From Sulfurovum sp. (GTDB lineage Bacteria > Campylobacterota > Campylobacteria > Campylobacterales > Sulfurovaceae), in contig DZAQ01000003.1 of assembly GCA_022729615.1 (NCBI GenBank), forward strand, positions 1 to 38,723: 38,723 nt of DNA, read 5' to 3'. The translations under genes and the position numbers were made by a program. The notes below the pieces were generated by a model. It was not told the DNA's origin, made no database searches, and saw only the letters and a program-made list of their open reading frames with translations. Of this stretch, positions 34,233-38,723 are shown piece by piece; within the stretch, counting starts at the first letter, position 1; each line of letters begins with the position of its first letter.

Positions 34233-34238
34233 TATAAT
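34233..34238 (+). promoter_or_regulatory. Promoter of the gspF-RDD-MFS-mobA unit
   Basis: ATATCGCTATAATAGTGAC carries a perfect TATAAT about 34 bp before gspF. There is no -35 match at 17 bp. The rest of the 161-bp divergent gap to nrdA is AT-rich, and I cannot place an nrdA promoter or a regulator box in it with confidence. Confidence 0.5.
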
Positions 34239-34271
34239 AGTGACTTCAGATCGTAGTGGATGGGGAGTATA

Positions 34272-35489
34272 ATGCTTTTTAAATACAAAGGGGTAGAGCG
34301 AACCGGCAAGAGTATCAAAGGTACGCTCACAGCCGGCACTATCGAAGAGGCAAAACAAAAACTTCAAGCGCAATCGATCTATTATCAGACGCTTGAACCT
34401 GCACGCACACTCTCCCTTGATGCCCTCTCAAAGCGCCAAATACCCGGTACGCTGCTGAGTAGTTTTGCCAGAGAGCTCTCCTCATATCTAGGCTCCGGGA
34501 TGGCGCTTCTCACCGCGATCAAACTCCTCGAAAATCAACATAGCAACGAAAAGCGCTATAGCCATTTTCTCGATGGCGTCAAAACCCTGATCGAAGAGGG
34601 GCAGTCACTTTTCCAAGCATTGAGCCATCAAGGGGTCTATGCGCTGCCGGAGTTCTTTCTCCAAAGTATCAATATAGCCGGACAAAGCGGAAAACTAGCC
34701 GAAGTGCTCACCAATATGGGCAACTTCTTCTCTGCTCAGAGCAAAATCAAAAAGCAAGTCGGCAATGCTATCGCCTATCCTCTTTTTATCTTCATCGTTG
34801 CGATCGGAATGAGCGGTTTTTTGATCACATTTGTCGTACCCAAGATCACAGCTATCTTCAAAGATACCGGTCAGGAGCTGCCGCCGATCACACAGTTTGT
34901 TTTGGCGACAAGCGACTTTTTGATCGCGCACTACATTGCCATTTTGACAGGAATAATAGTATTTGTACTAGGATACCAATGGCTCTACCGCAAAAATAGC
35001 TATTTCAAAAAAATGATTGATACCCTCTTGCTTCACATCCCTATTCTTGGGACGCTGATCCAAAACTATGAATTGGGACGCTTCAGCTACACACTCTCAT
35101 TGATGCTTGCCTCGGGTGTTTCGTATGCACATGGGGTCGGACTCGCCGTTACTACCTTCAACAACAGCGCACTCAAAAGCCGCTTTGAAGGGGCATCCAA
35201 GAGGGTTATCGAGGGCAACAAACTCTCCAATGCACTTTCGTTGACTCCCGGCATACCGCTCAAGCGGAACTTCATGCAGGCATTGGCGCTCGGGGAGGAG
35301 TCGAGCGAAGTCGCCAATATACTTCAAAATATCTCCCACCTCTACCAAGAGGAGAATGAGGATCGCCTCAAACTCCTGCTGAGCCTTCTTGAACCGGTCA
35401 TGATGCTTTTGATCGGGTTGATCGTAGGGATCATAGTCACAGCGATGCTTTTGCCTATTTTCAGCATGAGTTTGGGACCACAGAGTTGA
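34272..35489 (+). CDS. gspF: T2SS inner-membrane platform protein GspF
   Basis: 405 residues. Two repeated T2SSF cytoplasmic domains alternate with three transmembrane helices. MLFKYKGVERTGKSIKGTLT opens it, FARELSSYLGSGMALLTAIK and GNAIAYPLFIFIVAIGMSGF mark the first repeat, and LEPVMMLLIGLIVGIIVTAM the final helix. It couples the GspE ATPase to pseudopilus growth. ATG at 34272 with GGGGAG upstream. Separated from the other gsp genes by gltA and nrdA; a type IV pilus PilC is an alternative, but context favours GspF. Confidence 0.9.
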   Translation: MLFKYKGVERTGKSIKGTLTAGTIEEAKQKLQAQSIYYQTLEPARTLSLDALSKRQIPGTLLSSFARELSSYLGSGMALLTAIKLLENQHSNEKRYSHFLDGVKTLIEEGQSLFQALSHQGVYALPEFFLQSINIAGQSGKLAEVLTNMGNFFSAQSKIKKQVGNAIAYPLFIFIVAIGMSGFLITFVVPKITAIFKDTGQELPPITQFVLATSDFLIAHYIAILTGIIVFVLGYQWLYRKNSYFKKMIDTLLLHIPILGTLIQNYELGRFSYTLSLMLASGVSYAHGVGLAVTTFNNSALKSRFEGASKRVIEGNKLSNALSLTPGIPLKRNFMQALALGEESSEVANILQNISHLYQEENEDRLKLLLSLLEPVMMLLIGLIVGIIVTAMLLPIFSMSLGPQS

Positions 35490-35505
35490 CACGGAGGAGG
35501 AGAGG

Positions 35506-36018
35506 ATGACAAAACCGAGACGCTTCCGCGATGTCAAACAAAAAAAAGCCCCGCCAAAGGAGTTGGAGCGTGCACAATCCTCTTTGGCACAATCTCTTGC
35601 TTATGCATCGATCGGGAGCAAATCAAAAGCCTTTATTACTGACCTTTTTATGCTGCTTATGCCCATTATGTATAGTGTAGCATATCTGATGATGGGCAGT
35701 CTTGAAGAGTTTTCCAAACACAAAGCAGAGGGGTGGTTCTCTATCTTGATCCCCAATTTCATCATAGTCTTTCTCTTCTTTTGGCGAAGCGGACAAACTC
35801 CGGGCTGCAAAGCGTACAACCTCAGACTTGTAGATAACAAAACAGGCTCCAAGGCACATCCTCTCGCAATCGTACTGCGCTACTTTTTTGAAATTCTATC
35901 AATCGTGACACTCGCCGGTCTGCTTCTTGCATTTTTTAGAAAAGATCGCAAATGCCTTCATGATCTCCTCTCCGGTACCGCCCTCATAGAGATACAAAAC
36001 ACCCAAAAGAGCTCTTGA
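35506..36018 (+). CDS. RDD-family membrane protein
   Basis: 170 residues with about three hydrophobic segments (FITDLFMLLMPIMYSVAYLM, WFSILIPNFIIVFLFFW, ILSIVTLAGLLLAFF). GQTPGCKAYNLRLVD and FRKDRKCLHDLLSGTALIE are the RDD-domain signatures; the opening Arg of the domain is replaced by Lys (SKAFITD). RDD proteins are inner-membrane proteins of mostly unknown role, sometimes ion transporters. A strong GGAGGAGAGG precedes the ATG. Second gene of the gspF unit, 16 bp after gspF. Confidence 0.85.
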   Translation: MTKPRRFRDVKQKKAPPKELERAQSSLAQSLAYASIGSKSKAFITDLFMLLMPIMYSVAYLMMGSLEEFSKHKAEGWFSILIPNFIIVFLFFWRSGQTPGCKAYNLRLVDNKTGSKAHPLAIVLRYFFEILSIVTLAGLLLAFFRKDRKCLHDLLSGTALIEIQNTQKSS

Positions 36019-37172
36019 TGAGGCGGATTCAAAGCCTCCGTTTGGTCAAGCCTGAGATTCCTCTTGCGCTTTTTTATTTTTTTTATTTCTCTCTAGTGGG
36101 AATCTATGTTATTTTTTTGCCAAAGATTTTGCTTGATTTTAACTACAGCAATGCCGAAGTGGGGATAATTTTTGCCGCGGCTCCGCTGATGCGCTTTTTC
36201 ATTCCTTTTGCCTTTCTCAGATTTGTTTCGCTTGACCATAGAGTCTTTTTGCTCTCTCTTCTTTTGACATTTATAGGCACTTGTCTCTTTGTAGTAACTG
36301 TTGAAAATTTTTGGCTCTACCTCCTCGCCAATCTCCTTTTCGGTTCAGCCGTAGGAGTATCACTGCCTTATGTAGAGACGATAGCGCTCAAGACGCTCTC
36401 GAAGAGCCGCTACGGAAAGGTTCGGCTCTATGGGTCTATCGGATTTGTAGCGATTGCCTTATGGCTTGGGAAAGTCTTGACGACCCCTTACGAAGGGCTC
36501 TATTATCTCATTGCAACGGCTCTCTTTACTCTTTTTGCAGGCGGCTGCGTAGCCCTGCTCGACGGTGAGACAAAATGCGAAACACATGAGGAGAACCGCG
36601 CCTTCTCTTTGCTGCTCTATCCTTGGTTTTGGCTCAGTATGCTCCTTATGCAGATCAGCTTTGGGGGGTTTTATAGCTTTTTTACTATCTACGAAACCGG
36701 TCACGGCATCTCGCTGGAGATGACAAGCTGGCTGTGGAGCTTTGGGGTTGCGTGCGAAATTATTATGCTCTACTTCCAGGGACCGCTGCTCCAGAGAGAT
36801 CTGCTGCTGCTCTTGAAGATCGCCACATTTGCAGCCGTTATTCGGTGGCTGATCCTCTATCTCTTCCCGGAAACTTTGGTATTGACTTTTGTGGCACAGG
36901 CTCTGCATGCCGTCACTTTCGCGCTCTATTACACTGCGGCGATCTCCTATGTATTTACCCTTTATAGTCAAAAAGCCCTTGCGCAACAATTTTTTCTAGG
37001 TATCTCCTTTGGGCTTGGCGGCTCTATCGGAGCGTTCATCGCCGGGCAAGTCTATGGTAAAAATCTTTTTCTCGTCGAGGCGCTCTTCGCACTCTTCGCA
37101 CTCTTCGCACTCTTCGCGCACACCAAAAGAAAAATAGATCTCGCACGGGAGGCATCTTGCCATGCCCGATAA
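36018..37172 (+). CDS. MFS transporter (MFS_1-like), substrate unknown
   Basis: 384 residues with about 12 hydrophobic segments. LFYFFYFSLVGIYVIFLPKI, then the motif-A-like loop region (RYGKVRLYGSIGFVAIALWL) and GISFGLGGSIGAFIAGQVYG in the second half, are typical of the MFS group that includes 3-phenylpropionate/nucleoside-type permeases. Substrate cannot be told. The start is ATG at 36018, overlapping the RDD stop (TGATG); a TTG one codon earlier is possible. Its C-terminus contains an (LFA)n run made by 9-bp tandem repeats, and its stop lies inside mobA (11-bp overlap). Confidence 0.85.
   Translation: MRRIQSLRLVKPEIPLALFYFFYFSLVGIYVIFLPKILLDFNYSNAEVGIIFAAAPLMRFFIPFAFLRFVSLDHRVFLLSLLLTFIGTCLFVVTVENFWLYLLANLLFGSAVGVSLPYVETIALKTLSKSRYGKVRLYGSIGFVAIALWLGKVLTTPYEGLYYLIATALFTLFAGGCVALLDGETKCETHEENRAFSLLLYPWFWLSMLLMQISFGGFYSFFTIYETGHGISLEMTSWLWSFGVACEIIMLYFQGPLLQRDLLLLLKIATFAAVIRWLILYLFPETLVLTFVAQALHAVTFALYYTAAISYVFTLYSQKALAQQFFLGISFGLGGSIGAFIAGQVYGKNLFLVEALFALFALFALFAHTKRKIDLAREASCHAR
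37081..37116 (+). repeat. 9-bp tandem repeat (CACTCTTCG) x4
   Basis: Four head-to-tail 9-bp units: the last three (37090-37116) identical, the first differing by one base. They encode LFA LFA LFA LFA at the MFS C-terminal end. Copy-number changes would stay in frame. Confidence 0.95.
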
Positions 37173-37755
37173 CAGTTCGGCAAGATCTCCATTTCCAACC
37201 GCACTCATCTTTGCCGGAGGCAGGAGCTCGCGAATGGGTCAGGACAAGTCGCTTTTGCCCTTTGGCGGCTACGAAACACTCTGCGAATATCAATTTCGAC
37301 GCCTCAAAAATATCTTCAGCGAGGTATTTATCAGTACAAAAAATGCAAAATTCGGATTTGACGCACCTCTTATATACGACCTCTATCCTCAAAGCTCGCC
37401 GCTTGCCGGGCTTATCTCCTTTTTCGAATCAACCGATCACGACTCCTGTTTCATCCTCAGTGTCGATGCCCCGTTTGTCGATGAGAAAATTATAGCTCAG
37501 CTCTTTGAAGCTGCCAATGACCTCTCTCTTGATGCTATAATCGCCCAAAGTCCCGAGGGGATGCAGCCGCTTTGCGGCATCTACCGGCGCTCGATCATCA
37601 CCCAAGCTAAAAGAAATTTTTTTGAAGAAAATCACAGACTAGGCGCCCTGCTCAAAATGTCAAAAACGCAATTGGTATTTTTTGATACAGAAGAGCCATT
37701 TGCCAACCTCAACACCCCTGCACAGTACCAAGCATCATTAGAGAAAATGAAATAG
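37162..37755 (+). CDS. mobA: Molybdenum cofactor guanylyltransferase MobA
   Basis: 197 residues. It attaches GMP to molybdopterin to make the bis-MGD cofactor of nitrate, formate and other molybdoenzymes. The nucleotidyltransferase signature is clear: LIFAGGRSSRMGQDKSLLPF near the N-terminus, then SPLAGLISFFES, and the metal-binding Asp in FILSVDAPFVDEKI. QPLCGIYRRS fits the family. The ATG overlaps the MFS stop by 11 bp, with GGGAGG upstream. It converges on the LysR gene with only 1 bp between the stop codons. Confidence 0.93.
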   Translation: MPDNSSARSPFPTALIFAGGRSSRMGQDKSLLPFGGYETLCEYQFRRLKNIFSEVFISTKNAKFGFDAPLIYDLYPQSSPLAGLISFFESTDHDSCFILSVDAPFVDEKIIAQLFEAANDLSLDAIIAQSPEGMQPLCGIYRRSIITQAKRNFFEENHRLGALLKMSKTQLVFFDTEEPFANLNTPAQYQASLEKMK

Positions 37756-37756
37756 T

Positions 37757-38650
37757 TTACTCCACTCTAAGCATTTGGGTCATTATGGATTTTGAGAAAT
37801 AGACAAACTTTTTGAAGAGTTCACTTTGGTATTTATCCTTGTGATAAATCATCAAAAAATCCCGTTTACACTCAAAATTCTTGATTTTTACCTGGTGAAG
37901 CACCCCGTCATTGAGCTCATTTTGGACAGCTATTTTTGAGACACATGTCATGCAGTCATTATTGATCAGAATGCTTTTGATCGATTCGGTATGCCCCAGC
38001 TCCATAACGATATTGAGCGACCCCTTCATATCTTTGATATAGTCGAGGAATACCCCTCTCGTACCGCTCCCCTCTTCGCGAAGCACCCATCGCTTCTCTG
38101 CCAGCTCTTCGATGGTGTACTCTTGGGTAAGTGAACTATCAGAAGTGACCACGACCAATTCATCGACCGCCACAGACACTTTGACGATCTCGGGATGCGT
38201 CACCACCCCCTCTACAAAACCCATATCGATAGCACCGCCCAGTATAAGCTGCGCTATCTCCTTGCTATTGCCTTCCTTGAGAGAGATTTTTACATCCGGA
38301 TAATTATGCATATAGCTAAACGCGATTTGCGGCATCAAATAGTCCACAATTGTTGTACTCGCCCCTACATGAATGATACCCTTATCAAGTGAATTTCTAA
38401 ACTCATACTCTATATCCATAAATTTCTTGTAAGGAGCGATGATCTCCTTGTGAAACGCTCGTCCCAGTTCGTTGAGAATAAGTTTTTTGTTTATACGGTC
38501 AAAAAGAGGTCTCCCGAGTATATTCTCCAACTCCTTGATGGACATCGAAATAGCCGATTGACTCAAACCCATCTCTTTGGCAACCTGTGTCAAATGCCCC
38601 GATTCGACCACATTGAGAAAAATCTCCATTTGACGAAGTGTTAATTTCAT
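37757..38650 (-). CDS. LysR-family transcriptional regulator
   Basis: 297 residues, a normal LysR length. Winged helix-turn-helix at about 3-62 (LTLRQMEIFLNVVESGHLTQ, MGLSQSAISMSIKELENILG) followed by the periplasmic-binding-like co-inducer domain (GIIHVGASTTIVDYLMPQI, then IDMGFVEGVV and LREEGSGTRGVF). The SQSAISMSIKELE recognition helix resembles the CysL/YeiE/CbbR branch, so sulfur, carbon-fixation or anion sensing is possible, but the ligand is unknown. No divergent partner is visible because the window ends 73 bp upstream. ATG start with a weak GGAAAAG site. Confidence 0.92.
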   Translation of the reverse strand: MKLTLRQMEIFLNVVESGHLTQVAKEMGLSQSAISMSIKELENILGRPLFDRINKKLILNELGRAFHKEIIAPYKKFMDIEYEFRNSLDKGIIHVGASTTIVDYLMPQIAFSYMHNYPDVKISLKEGNSKEIAQLILGGAIDMGFVEGVVTHPEIVKVSVAVDELVVVTSDSSLTQEYTIEELAEKRWVLREEGSGTRGVFLDYIKDMKGSLNIVMELGHTESIKSILINNDCMTCVSKIAVQNELNDGVLHQVKIKNFECKRDFLMIYHKDKYQSELFKKFVYFSKSIMTQMLRVE

Positions 38651-38681
38651 AATTTCTTTTCCAATATTAATTCATTTTTTT

Positions 38682-38699
38682 GAATATTCTCATATATTC
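38682..38699. promoter_or_regulatory. Candidate LysR autoregulatory operator
   Basis: GAATAT-tctcat-ATATTC, an 18-bp inverted repeat with 6-bp arms. It lies between the -10 and the start codon of the LysR gene and includes the ATTC/GAAT arms common in LysR boxes. Binding there would block transcription. Confidence 0.4.
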
Positions 38700-38711
38700 C
38701 ATTTATTTCCA

Positions 38712-38717
38712 ATTATA
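38712..38717 (-). promoter_or_regulatory. Promoter of the LysR gene
   Basis: Minus-strand TTTTGATATAATTGG gives a perfect TATAAT, about 62 bp before the ATG. Any upstream divergent gene is beyond the window. Confidence 0.55.
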
Positions 38718-38723
38718 TCAAAA

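Noticed and set aside
1..38723. CRISPR arrays, insertion sequences, integrases or phage genes
   Set aside because: No spaced direct repeats, transposase-like proteins or terminal inverted repeats were seen; gene content is core-genome in type.

Overview
The window is chromosomal DNA from a member of the Campylobacterota (epsilonproteobacteria), most likely a free-living Sulfurimonas- or Sulfuricurvum-like organism. The basis is the fused S10-spc-alpha ribosomal operon without rpmD, the NifU-domain/hypothetical/murE neighbourhood, prepilin sites of the AFTLIEL type, and -10 boxes with T-rich upstream sequence but rarely a -35. The genus is inferred; no database was searched.

Left part (1-16273, all minus strand): a small nfu-hypothetical-murE unit with its own promoter, then the whole S10-spc-alpha cluster (rpsJ to rplQ, 29 genes including secY, map, infA, rpmJ and rpoA). 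The cluster is tightly packed and repeatedly coupled through 1-bp TAATG overlaps. One gap breaks the packing: about 180 bp between infA and rpmJ holds a near-consensus internal promoter and a leader with a strong hairpin.

Middle (16274-21176): a single-gene AAA-type ATPase diverging from the S10 promoter, a secreted YcbB-type L,D-transpeptidase ending at a rho-independent terminator, and the GTPase gene typA/bipA on the minus strand.

Right part (21177-37172): a type II secretion (T2SS) gene set in three transcription units. Pseudopilin genes gspG-H-I lie on the minus strand. Divergent from them is a strongly overlapped plus-strand operon gspK-L-M-N-C-D-E-J. The platform gene gspF lies beyond gltA (citrate synthase) and nrdA (class I ribonucleotide reductase large subunit), heading an operon with an RDD membrane protein, an MFS transporter and mobA. 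No prepilin peptidase (gspO/pilD) and no recognisable cargo gene is present. GspK, L, M, N and H are divergent, so their names rest on topology and gene order. A final LysR regulator (37757-38650, minus) has an inverted repeat just downstream of its promoter.

I found no tRNA or rRNA genes, CRISPR arrays, insertion sequences, attachment sites or replication origin. Bases 1-52 hold no supportable gene. The most interesting signals are the structured alpha-operon leader, the split T2SS with a cysteine-rich pseudopilin, the recurrent TTTTGATATAAT promoter element, and an in-frame 9-bp tandem repeat in the MFS gene.
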